Shown: positions 9,299 through 20,232 of the stretch, one piece after another
Numbering within the stretch: position 1 is the stretch's first letter
How the letters are laid out: the number at the start of each line of letters is the position of its first letter
Notes under the pieces: generated by a model
What the model saw: the letters and a program-made list of their open reading frames with translations, nothing else
Databases searched by the model: none
What the model was told of the DNA's origin: nothing
Translations under genes and position numbers: made by a program
Source: Typha latifolia
Lineage: Eukaryota; Streptophyta; Magnoliopsida; Poales; Typhaceae
DNA: 64,000 bases
Direction of reading: 5' to 3'
NCBI GenBank assembly: GCA_019914945.1
Contig: CM034100.1
Coordinates: forward strand, 8,195,096 to 8,259,095

Positions 9299-12200
9299 TT
9301 TTCATTCCCCTCTTATAAAAATTTCGACCCCAAAATTTAAATCAGATGTTGTAAGAAAATCTACAAATCTAGTTCTAGTACCTTCTAATCAAATCGACAA
9401 CTGCACAATCTTACTTTTTCAAAGCTATAACTTATACCACCACAAGTAACTCCCTTACAAAATTAAATTTTCTAGATCTAGGTCAATCAGGTAATCATAC
9501 CATGTCTATACACATCAATAATACCACGGGTCTGCAAGAAAGAGTACATTCATTCTATGAATTGAATCATATTCTACTCCAAAATCCTCAAGCTATACCA
9601 ATTTATCACTTTTCCTGCTAATTACAACAATACACATCGTAATGTCATAATCACTTATGATAATATGATACAACCTATTTAAGTAAATTATCTCCAATCT
9701 ACTGATTATATATGCTCCGATCCCAAACATACTCAGCATTATCCGATATCCTCATAAAATTTAGGCAATAGTACAAAGTCTCTTATTTAAAGTGCGCTGC
9801 TCATATGCTTAAACCATTATACAAATTACTAGATAAATCAATGTAAGAGATCACACCTATCGATATAAGACTACAATATCAACATGTATTCATAATACAT
9901 TCTTCAAAATAACATGTAGTGCATCAACTCCAACCAATCAATGTAAATCATAATGCAACCTCAAATGAATTTATACACTCTTCTGATTCTCCATATTATC
10001 TTCTTTCTTAATGTGCAATAACTGAAAGGCTAAAATTCAAACTATTTCAAGAAACATACATGATAAATTTTATAATGATCTTTTTATCAATCATTTCTAA
10101 ATCCAAACTATTCATTTCTCGATTCAGCTAATTCTAGTTTGATCATTATCTATTTAATTACTATCACTACTAATATATCTACCAAAATATCACTTAATGA
10201 TATCGATATTCAGATCCAAAGACTATCCACGGAGTTCTATTAAGTAATCCGATAATCTCTTCAATATCTTGACATATATAATATTTAATTAATAATATTA
10301 ATCCATTGCCACACAAATATATACTAATTCATCATACTTGATCTTTTAAAAATACATAAACACATCTTAAACAAATTCACAAAATCATTATATATGAACT
10401 AAAGTTACTAAGATTAATCTCCCGAATTCATTATGCTATTATGATCTGCTAATAAACTAACTGACACTAGCTGATTCCTATAGATTAGAAGACATCCAAT
10501 AATATAGATAACAACCTTCTCACAATCTCAACTTTGCAATTCATTAAAAGATTAAATTTTCACAAACTATAATAAAACTAATCATGAACTCATTATATCC
10601 CAATTATGAAATCATTATCTCCCAATCAAGTATCTTTATCTTAAGACTTAAATGTAAGCGTGTAAGTTTTTACAATCATTAAGATCAACCTCATCATTCT
10701 AAAAGGCTCGCTCAATAACCTCCAGTTATAATCGAACATGTAAGCCAACGGTTAAACAAATACTAATATAATCACTTTCCTATACATTATTATCTATTCA
10801 TCATCTAGCAGTATAATAAACATCCATCGATACACTGTATATGCAATATCATAGTCCTCTATATTCCTTCCATTGCCGTCCTATGAAGCAATTAGTTTAA
10901 CTTCCAAATCATCTATCAGTCATAATAAATAATTATCTCTATAGGCTCAATGAATAACTCTATCAAGTTATCTCTCAAATTAGTATCATCGAAACAACTA
11001 ACATGTCAAAACACATAATATCTCAATTTAACATCCATACCAACATATCTCATTCCTAATTAAATCACCTAAACCTCATATTTTTTCAATAGTCCCAACT
11101 TTATATTCTATCACATCCTCTATAAAGTCCACCACCTATACTGAACAATTTAATCTTTAGTATCATCAAAAATCATTCTATAACAACATTAATATCACCT
11201 AATAATCATGAAAAAATAAGTTTGTATATTTGCAGCTAGACTTCATCACCTAAAATACACGATCGTCATGCTATAATATTATTATCTTCTAAATCAAAGC
11301 CCAAAACTAAACTAATAATCGACATTAATTTTCGCTGTCATACAACATATGTCATGGGACTATCAACTTAACAACTATCATCACCCTATATTATTCAGTT
11401 CATTATCATTCTTTTTATCTACTCAAATTCACACAATTAGGAACTTCTAAGCTAGACCTACTATTATGTCGTCCAAAACTATATACCCTACTTCTCAACT
11501 ACTAATATCACTCACAATCCAATAACTGTATCCATGTCATATTTCCTATACCCATTATCCTATTTAGTAGTCAACTCAAAGATTTAAACGAGATGTTAAT
11601 CCTCTAACAATATTGTTAGACACACATATCCCCACTAAATCACCCATCTTATTGATATAATCAAAATTTCATACCTACTAACACAAGTATCTTGCAAACA
11701 TAGTTTATCATACTAGTCATCCGAAAATTCTTTTCCATATACAATCTACAATCATCTATATTACATCACATAATTTCTTTTCCACTATACAAATTCATAA
11801 TATATCTTACTCATCCATCCACCATCTATAATTATAACTTTCATAAAAATCAGAATAGTCTCTCTGCACATATACCTTTTACCTAATCTCACATATATCC
11901 ATAAAAGATCAAAAATACAAAAATATGTTATGTCTACTTAGAATAACCTCGAATCTATTGATAATAATCCTTCTGTACAAAATACATATCTTCACATATT
12001 TATACATTTTTACACTTTATCACCACGTATGAACAAGTCCATATATCCAATATTAGGCTCCACAGACTATAACACCTCAATATCAATAATATCAATGCAT
12101 GATTTAGTAATATCTTTTCTTATTCATTAGTCGCTCAGATAAATTCTCAATATACCAATATCACAAATTATTTCTATCAATATCGTCAAGTATCAAGACT

Positions 12201-12359
12201 TAATAATCTCAACATCACAACCTAGATTTCTATCTCAACCAATTAATTATCAAACTCATCGAGATCGACTACTAGCATAACCCTAAACTAAATTGACAAC
12301 TACTATACTTGATGGTTTGCCAGATCATCCTTAAACCTAAGCTCGGATACCACCTGAGT
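9299..12359 (-). other. non-coding interior of the LARD-like element
   Basis: I see no reading frame over 60 codons from about 9450 to 12690. The plus strand is strikingly G-poor (roughly A 38%, T 34%, C 18%, with the remainder G, by eye). There is no recognisable gag, protease, RT or integrase. Polypurine tract 9299-9314 (minus AAGAGGGGAATGAAAA) and the primer-binding site bracket it. Confidence 0.6.
12336..12352 (-). promoter_or_regulatory. primer-binding site of the LARD-like element
   Basis: On the minus strand TGGTATCCGAGCTTAGG follows the LTR end (GGCGTTACA) after a 7-base spacer. It is one base off the usual TGGTATCAGAGC Met-tRNA site. Confidence 0.75.
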
Positions 12360-14340
12360 TGTAACGCCCCTGCCCGGCACGGGCACATGCACGCCTACGC
12401 GCCCACACGGCACGCGCGGCGCATGCGATAGGACGGGTAGGGCCCGTCACGCACAGATACTCTCTTGTACACATACAATCATGACATCATCAAATACTAC
12501 CTCGTAACATATCCATGCTCACATAATCCAACACCAAAAAAAATATATTATTAACCAATTAAACCTATTAACATATGAATATCCCAGTCCACAATAATAT
12601 ACATTAGACCACTACATAATTTGGTAGGATCCACATAGGCCACAACAAACCATCAAGATACAACTAAAATAACTAACACAAGAGTACACTATGATTCAAC
12701 ATGTAATATCCAAATCATCATCTAATATAAAAGAGTACAAATATCAAATACTGGTACAACTCAATTCCTATATAAACTATCATCTATATCGTCACCTTAT
12801 CATCGTTCTAAAATATCTTTTCAAGATATCTCAAGTCGCTATCACGTACCACATATCTAAGAGGGTTAGAAAAGAAATAAAGAGAGTCATGAGCAAAAGG
12901 CTCAGTGAATAGACTTTACCCCGAATCAGTAATGCCAAATAGAGAATAAATCATATATTGGATAATATGAATCGAAAACCAACATAATACCATGTATGAA
13001 CATGTATATATGTATCCTCAATGACATATATATGAATGAAATTAATTCTCATGAATGAGCATATTATATCCTCAACCAAAAATATATCACATGATGAAAT
13101 TACTATATAACATCACCGAATATAATGACATATCATGTATAACAATTATGATCCAATGATACTGGTCACATCAATGATGATGCATGATGCATGCCAACCA
13201 CTAGATAATCGTATATGTCAGAGCGAGATATAATCCACAGATCTCTCACTATCACAATCATCCGCCTCAACTCTGAATATCATCCACCATGCTGGACTAC
13301 GGTACCCGGCCCCAAACTCGATACACAACATGTCACAAGCTCAGAGCATACCTTGTCATACGCTAAGAGTATCTATGTCGATAAATCATACCCTGCCATA
13401 CGCTAAGGGTATCTCAGAAGAAAGTAATCATACCCTGCCATACGCTAAGGGTATATTAATGATAGTTGTACCCTATCATACGCTAAGAGTACAACCATCA
13501 GCCATCACCATACTCTGCCATACACTAAGAGTATATCTAGTAATAGTCTGGACCAGATACCGTTCCAGCCATCACATCATATCACATCACATCACATGTA
13601 TATTTATGATTTCCTATACATGATAAATTATATGCATATATCCAGTACGACAACAGATCATGCAACTCAAGAATTTAGGTGGTAAAGAAGCCAAGAGAAA
13701 AATGATGCAATGCCGACTCTAACCATGTATCTAACACATGTATACTTTTTCTAGTCTATCACATACATACTCATGATAGAGATCATCCCGACATAAAACC
13801 ATAATAGTATAATCATTTCTATATATATCATCAATGTACTCATATCTAATATCAACCTAATCAAATGCATGATAAAATATGCTCAACTGTAATCATTAAT
13901 AGATAAAATCATATAATCATGCTGGAGGCCAAAACATGCATGCAAAGTCCACGGGGTCTAGGGGATAAAACTACTCATCGTCTGATCAGAGACACAAATC
14001 ACGCATCTCTCACGTCCGTCAGTTAACTGAGTGACACTCATCGCTAGCAAAGTCCATGGGGTCTCAAATAAGGGGTTCGGGATCTGAAATATTTAAGTAG
14101 TATGATGTTAGCCGTTTATCTAAGTAGAATTAATTCAATTAAAATATAAAGGTTTATTAGGTTTAGAATTACTTTTTTTATTTTTTATTACATAATAGGT
14201 CTATAATATAGATACGATTCTTCCAAACCAATAACTATGGGTTGTAGTGCAGAAGACACAAAAATATCTCAAAATATCTTAGAAAAATTATTAGAGGTGT
14301 GCCAAATGCATACCAATACGTGCTAGTGGCACGCAAGAGC
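12360..14340 (-). repeat. 5' LTR of the LARD-like element
   Basis: The plus strand begins TGTAACGCCCCTGCCCGG and matches other family copies: 52068 onward (direct), 49058-50000 (direct), and 55985-57401 and 6003-6510 (inverted). Shared blocks are the CACACAGGCCACAAC segment, the ACCC...GGGT hairpin array (13345-13535) and GGAGGCCAAAACATGC. From about 14100 the match fades, so the outer end near 14340 is a guess. Confidence 0.65.
13345..13535 (-). repeat. hairpin array in the LARD LTR
   Basis: Five units of about 25 bp read ATACCCTGCCATACGC then TAAGGGTAT, each an imperfect palindrome (ATACCC/GGGTAT or the TACTCT/AGAGTA variant), spaced 35-50 bp. The same array is at 49207-49395 (five units), 52998-53065 (two) and, inverted, 56325-56400 (two). 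Confidence 0.8.
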
Positions 14341-15565
14341 AAATTGTGACGACCGGGGGATCCCAATAAATATTACTCGGCGAAGCCCACTTTCTCTCAA
14401 AAAAGGAAGTGGCTTAAAGTTATATCTGAATAGTCAAGAATTCTATTTAAGCTATCATCTATTTGAAAAATTAGACCAAAAATAATCAATGACTTCAAAA
14501 TGATGAAACTTAGGAAGAAAGCAGGTCCTAATGGTATCCCTATTGAGGTTTAGAAATGCTTAGGAGATGTAGGATTTATCTAGTTGACTAGTTGATTTAA
14601 TAATGTAATAAGGACTAAAAAGGTAGGTGCCTAATAGGTGAAGAAAAATTAGTAAATCAAGGATGGCCGTGCTAGTGGCACGTGCCTTGCTGTGTTGTGC
14701 CACTATCGGCACGACACATGCTAGTCGGCACGGGGCATGTTGAGCGACACTCCTTAGCAGACCCTTGCGTGTTAGTGGCACATAGGGCGTGCCACTAGCA
14801 TGCATTTATAATATTTTTAATAAATTTTTTAGGATATTTAAGATATTTTTAAGTCTTCGATATGTCAATTTTTAGTTTAAATATATATATTAAAAGTTCA
14901 AAACCTACATTATAGTGTTTTATTTTTAGATTATTTTTATAAATGATTTATTTTATTAAAGATAAAGCGGCAGTTAAATATAAATATTATTCAACACATA
15001 CTATGATTTAAGACATTCATTAAAATTAATATTAATGATTGAACATTTCATAATATAAGTGAATACTCTATAATATAATTGAACACATAATATTAATTGA
15101 TAATATTTTAATAATTAAAATTAATATCAAGTTGAACGTAAAATGACAAAAAAGATCAAAGACTTTCTTTGCTTGCACAAGAATAACATGAGAATATTGC
15201 ATTAAATACTGTCGATATTCTTTAAAACTCATTCACTACTAGTATTGTTCATTGTAACGTGCCAAATAGTCTTCATACAAATAGGAATTTTATAATTCTC
15301 CTATTATATGATATGGATATTGAACATGTACGGAAATGAATAGCACCAGTACAGACACAAACACATACACATCATAAGCATATATAGATTCTAGCTCTAG
15401 TGGTATGATTGATATGATGTTAATTATGATAAACTCATATCATCATGTGGGTGCACCTTTCTTGATGTCTAGCTACCTATAGATTTAAGTCCTCTGTAAA
15501 AATAATATTTCTTTGGGAAAATTGTGTAATAGTGACGCATGTCTCATCTCCATCATCACCGTCAT

Positions 15566-15672
15566 CGGACTGAGTCTCGTTATTATCACCATCACCATCA
15601 CCATTACCATCATTATCATTATTATTATTATCATCTCTAGTCTCATTATTATTATTATCATCTCTAGTCTCA
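15566..15672. repeat. triplet microsatellite (ATC/ATT)n
   Basis: ATCACC/ATCATT runs grade into ATTATT, with the phrase TCATCTCTAGTCTC occurring twice. The Met/Ile-rich frame it opens on the minus strand is an artefact. Confidence 0.8.
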
Positions 15673-15956
15673 TTCTAAATGATTAATTGATCAGTCTGTT
15701 TGATAATGATCGATGAAAATAGAATTTTTTAAAAAAATAGCTCCACATGGCATAATGATGGGCATGCAGCCGTGCTGGACTGGCATGGCATGGCATGCAT
15801 GTCGGTCGGCACTGGTTGGCACGGGGGTGTGCCACCAGCACATCCCGTGCCAATTGTCAATCGGCATGGCCATCCATGGCTATGAGATTACCTATATAAG
15901 CACGCATTGACACACCTCTTATAAATTTTTTAGGATATTTAGAGATCTTTTTAGTA

Positions 15957-16037
15957 GTTTTGGCACGACAATGCTTTTTTTTGGTTTTGGCACGACAATG
16001 CTTCTTTTTGGTTTTGGCACGACAATGATTTGTTTTT
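15957..16037. repeat. 27-bp tandem repeat, three copies
   Basis: GTTTTGGCACGACAATG plus a T-rich tail is repeated at 15957, 15984 and 16011 inside the second hAT-like copy. The GGCACGACA core resembles the subterminal CGTGCC motifs. Confidence 0.85.
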
Positions 16038-17741
16038 GGTTTGAATATATATAGTGAAGCATACATTAGAATCTTTTATGCTTAGATTATTTTTATAAAT
16101 TACCTATTTTATTAAAATTTCAGCAATAGAATAAAAATATTATTCAGCACATAATATTATAAAATATATTTATTAATTAAAAATAGTTCAATAATTAAAA
16201 CCAATACTTAGTTGAATATAGTTGATCTGACATGTCCCTATATCAATTTTGACCCAATTTGAATTAGTTTGACATATTAATTTTTGATCTTTTAAAATTT
16301 TGGGTAAGGTTATGCTGAAAATTTAATTAAAAATTATAAAATGTGGGTTGAAATCAAACTCATATGGAGTTAATCTAATATGTTCCTATACCAAATTTGG
16401 ATCAATTTAAACGAATTTGGCATTGTTTTTGAATTTTTAAAATTTGTGAAATTTTTGGGAAATCAAAATTTTCCTTTGATCCCTACATTTTAAAGAGTTC
16501 ATTTTGTAGATCTATAAAAATTGAATTGGATCTATTATTTATACATTGTAAATTAGTTTTTAAAGTGAAAAAAAAATAAAAAATAAAACAAATCCATGAA
16601 CGGCTAGCACAGGTTGGTACAAGGCTATGCTGGTTCGGCATGCAACCATGCCAATCGTTACGCGTTGGCGGATTGTGCCGGGTGCCAATACTCCATCAGT
16701 ATGAGAGGTGACGGTCGGCATGACCATCCTTGACTGCATCACTAATTTATAAAAAAAAAATCTGTAGATTTGCAAGAAATATAGTGAAACCAAGCTTGTG
16801 AGTCATAATATGAAATACCAGGAGGGAATAATTGAAGAATGGTTGAAATGTGAAACAGTGGTTCTGGAAATCTATTTTGTGTTATGCTACGGAGACTGCA
16901 AAAGCTAGTTACTTGTTAAGATGCGTGATGTATAAATGTATGGAAAAGAGCAAGGACTTACATATAGTATTTGTTGATTTGGATAATGCTTATAATATAG
17001 AGAAGAAAGGAGTTTCCTGTATTTATTTTGAGAACATATTAACTAAGTTAATTAGTTTTCCTTTGTGTATGTTATTTTTTGAACATATCGTGCTAATTGA
17101 AAGAATCTCAGTTAGAGTTGAACACTCAAATAAAAACATGAAGAAGCATAGAATATAAAGGTTTTACAATAAGTAGAATTAAAACTGAGTATATGGAATG
17201 CAAATTTAGTAAATTGGGAGAATGGGATGGCAAATAATGATACTTGTTGGACAATAAGTAGTTAAGTTTGGTACTATGGGAATTTTTTTCCATCATGTAG
17301 GATGTATAGTTCAAGGGGAGATCGATGAGGATATTGTCCATGGGATTAGAGTGGCTAAAATAGAGAAATCCCTCTGGATTATTGTGCGATTAATTAGATC
17401 TTTATCGCTGCACTGTTATTTCTCCGGTTGAAATGTGGATCGTACATCCTTTAAGCCTAATCCTGTCCATGGTTTGTTCCAAATTTAATAATATATTGGT
17501 TGGTCACTGTTATTTCACATAAGCAGCACTCTTCCGTTGGAAATTTCAGTTTTAACTTTTAGTATTGGACACTACTTCATTACTCTTTTGTCTCTTATTT
17601 TGTAAATGCACACCTATAATCTCTCTGTGACATGCATAATAATTTAATGTTAGGATTTCTTTTTAAATAGTTGTCTCCATAGTAAATTGGTTGCATTACT
17701 TAAGCTTGAATTTGATTTCCTTGTCAACATGTACATTCCAG

Positions 17742-17926
17742 ATTACTTCATACTTCATGGAGCTTGCCTCACCACACACTGAAGAAGCAATTAAGTTTGT
17801 TGATAAAGTTGGAGGTTTTGAATGGTTAATTCAGAAGTATGAGATAGATGGTGCTGCTTCTGTGAAGCTGGACCTTTCCTTGGATACTCCAATGATTGTC
17901 ATTCCCAAGGATTCAATGAGTGAAGA
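17742..17926 (+). CDS. VPS13 fragment, exon 1 of the visible part
   Basis: It follows an acceptor ending CATTCCAG and reads ITSYFMELASPHTEEA, then KFVDKVGGFEWLIQKYE and LDLSLDTPMIVIPKDSM. The phrase on tethering repeats (SLDTP.I..P) is typical of plant VPS13 middle regions. It ends after the second base of an Asp codon, with donor GTTAGT at 17927. The upstream exon is not found; sequence to the left is LINE and hAT debris. Confidence 0.85.
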
Positions 17927-19898
17927 GTTAGTATCTTTTATTGAACTTTTTTCTTTTCTTTTCTCTTAATCTAGTTTCAGCTCTTTCCTACCTTGCACTT
18001 GAAAAGCATTTTAGATTATTTGATAGCTTTAGATGTGTCAGAGTTGCAAACTTGCACCTATAGGTTGTTTGTTTACTTAGCACATTCTTCTATAGAGCGC
18101 TACATTGCTTTGTTTGATCTCACAAGTATTTGAAACATGCTGATTCTTTTGGAGCCATATATTTTAATGCCTAGAACACTGGAACTTGGATCTTGGGATG
18201 TCTATCTAGTGTTAGAAATTTTCAGAAAAGTTGTTAAATTTTCCATAGGACTTGGAGAAAATATTGCAATTTCTCTACACTATGGACATCACGAAAAATA
18301 TATACACATATACGTATATGTACACACAGACACACACATATACAAACATGTATATATATATATATATAATGAAAATATGATATTGATGTCAAATGGGATT
18401 AGCAGCTAGATTTTAAGTGAAGAAAGTTCCCAAATTTGCAAAAATGGAAATTCATGTGATAAGAAACATAACATTCTGCAATGCTCAATTGTGGTGCTCT
18501 TTTCAGATATTTCATCTCATCTTCAAGAATTGGTCAAAGGATGTTAACCAGTCATTGAATGCTAAGATTTGTTAACATGGACGTTGTTCTTGAATCTCGA
18601 TAAAATAATGTAGCGATCAGTGTTAGCCTGGCTTGATAATTTTGTCATTCTTTTTCATATGATTAAATTGTAAATAGGCCTTTTTCCATAGTTCCACGGC
18701 TCATAACATGGTGGTTTGTTGTTATGATAATTATGTGTATGCGTTTTTGGCTGAAAGAAAATTAGATGTTATTGTTTCTTGTAACTGAATGTTTATATTC
18801 TCTTTATGAAAAAAGTTCCTTATTTACTATCATGTCTGCATTAGTTGGGTTATTCTAGTTTGTTATTTTAGTAGATCTCATTATATGCTAATTTTTCCAT
18901 TGTATGAGGGGAGTTCATTGGGTAGTCAGGAATCAAGATATTACTAAAGATGAAAATAGCTTGTGACAGTAGTGTACTAAAAGGCAGAAAAGGCGGCCCC
19001 TTGGAGGGGCCGCACACCAGCCGCCCTGCTATGTGTGAAGGTGGTAGAAGAAGGGGGGTGATCGCTTATGGATTAACAAAAAAAAAGATAATAAAATGAT
19101 ACAAATCCGAGACAACCAAAAGGAGTTGAAGGGAATTCGAAGGGAGATAAAGAGGAATTTGTGAGAGAACTTACCTCCTCCATCTCGAGAGGTAGATAGA
19201 GTCTACACTGGTGAGTCCACGACGTGCTTGCATAGTAGCCAATATAGCAGCATAATACATAAAAGAGAGATAGGGAAAGAGAGAGATGAAGAGGGGAGAA
19301 GAGAGAGATGGGTAAGGCAGCATTGAGTAGGTTAGGGTTTGTCGATGATATCAGAAGGGAATGAGTATAGTATGGGGAGAGAGGTTTATAAAAGGTAAAG
19401 AGTAGGGTTTGATAGATGCATGGGTTATGGGCCTTCTTGAGTTCACTTATGTGAGAGAACCTAAGATCTAGGTCCATGGGCTAATGTGGGTTAGGCCCCA
19501 TTCCATTGATTAATACTGGAGCATATTCATGAATAAATCTCCTCTCTTTCATGGATAGAAATTAAACCACAATAAATCCCAATAAAGAAATCCTGCTATA
19601 GTGCACTATTAAAAAGTTTATAGATATTATTTTAGTATATATTATATATCATATATAATTATTTTAATTTTATATTAAAATATTAGACCACGTTGTTGCT
19701 TGTCTTTCACATAGGTGCTAGACCGTCCATAATCCGTGGCCGCCTTCAATACATTCGGTGATAATGGTGAATTTACTTCAGTTTAATTGTTGTTTAAAGT
19801 TCGAACTTATTTGCTTGATTATACTTTTGAAATAATTACATATCTTTTGGTAACTAATTAACCAATTCCTTTGAATTCTATGGTTATTCCCACTGTAG
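17927..19898 (+). other. intron with T-rich and TA-repeat sequence
   Basis: It is bounded by donor GTTAGT and acceptor CCCACTGTAG. It contains a CACATATA/TATA microsatellite (18300-18370) and, at about 18960-19620, an inserted-looking block with GA-rich and GGCCGC sequence. No coding evidence is seen. Confidence 0.6.
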
Positions 19899-20007
19899 TT
19901 ACATGCAACTTGATCTTGGGCAACTAAAGGTTAATAACAGCTTTAGCTGGCATGGTTGCAAAGAAACTGATCCTTCTGCTGTACATCTGGATATCCTTCT
20001 TGCTGAG
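19899..20007 (+). CDS. VPS13 fragment, exon 2
   Basis: 109 bp, acceptor TGTAG before and donor GTATAA after. It completes the split Asp codon and reads DYMQLDLGQLKVNNSFSWHG then SAVHLDILLAE, the LDLG..KV.N.F.W.G phrase conserved in plant VPS13. It ends in phase 0. Confidence 0.9.
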
Positions 20008-20088
20008 GTATAAATCATAGGACAAGATTCACATTCTGTCCCCTTGTAATGATAAGTTCCTGTAATTATGTCCTACAATAATGTGCAG

Positions 20089-20232
20089 ATACAAGGTATT
20101 AACATGGCAGTTGGAATTAATGGTGTTCTGGGGAAGCCAATGATACAAGAAGGTCAAGGCATCAATATTGAAGTTCGACGCAGTTTGCGTGATGTCTTCC
20201 GTAAAGTGCCGACACTCTCTATTGGTGTTCAG
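20089..20232 (+). CDS. VPS13 fragment, exon 3
   Basis: 144 bp (48 codons) between acceptor ATGTGCAG and donor GTGACA. It reads IQGINMAVGINGVLGKPM, then GQGINIEVRRSLRDVFRKVP and ends SIGVQ in phase 0, continuing directly from exon 2. No stop is present. A TA microsatellite starts 12 bases into the next intron. Confidence 0.9.

Larger units (their letters stand above)
8941..14340 (-). mobile_element. LARD-like non-autonomous LTR retrotransposon
   Basis: Read on the minus strand: a 5' LTR (from about 14340 to 12360), a primer-binding site (12352-12336), a 3.06 kb interior without any supported coding sequence, a polypurine tract (9314-9299), and the start of a 3' LTR (9298 down to 8941, where it is cut). 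Complete priming signals with no gag or pol define the LARD class. The alternative is an ordinary gypsy element whose genes have decayed beyond recognition. The left 3' LTR is truncated and the outer end of the 5' LTR is uncertain. Confidence 0.6.
14658..16732. mobile_element. hAT-like non-autonomous element(s) inserted in the LINE
   Basis: The left end CAAGGATGGCCGTGC and right end GGCATGACCATCCTTG form inverted termini that match the small element at 29290-29687, which has an 8-bp target duplication. The ends are rich in GGCACG/CGTGCC motifs. No transposase is visible. The inside is repeated: 14816-15130 and 15921-16220 are homologous, and a second set of CGTGCC-rich ends sits at 15750-15880, so this is a duplicated or nested pair. 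No clean target duplication is left. Confidence 0.6.
14390..17360 (+). pseudogene. LINE (non-LTR) reverse transcriptase remnant, split
   Basis: The left part (about 14480-14640) reads KKAGPNGIPIEV then KCLGD, the conserved RT entry of plant LINEs. The right part resumes at about 16795 (KLVSHNMKYQEGIIEEWL) and then LLRCVMYKCMEKSKDLHIVFVDL (16910-16990), the RT domain with its first catalytic Asp. It jumps by deletion to TEYMECKFSK (17187) and GEIDEDIVHGIRVA (17315-17355) near the RT end. Many stops are present. Between 14658 and 16732 lies a hAT-like insertion. Confidence 0.75.

Noticed and set aside
13345..13535. CRISPR-like spacing of short palindromic repeats
   Set aside because: Plant LTR context; the units are imperfect and the spacers are also similar between copies.
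13205..13625. Repeated HTLPYAKG-type frames
   Set aside because: Translation of the LTR hairpin array, not a repeat protein.
19073..19477. 134-codon minus-strand frame
   Set aside because: Composition is driven by GAGAGA tracts (LSLSLSL) and it sits inside a VPS13 intron; no domain and no homologous wording recognised.
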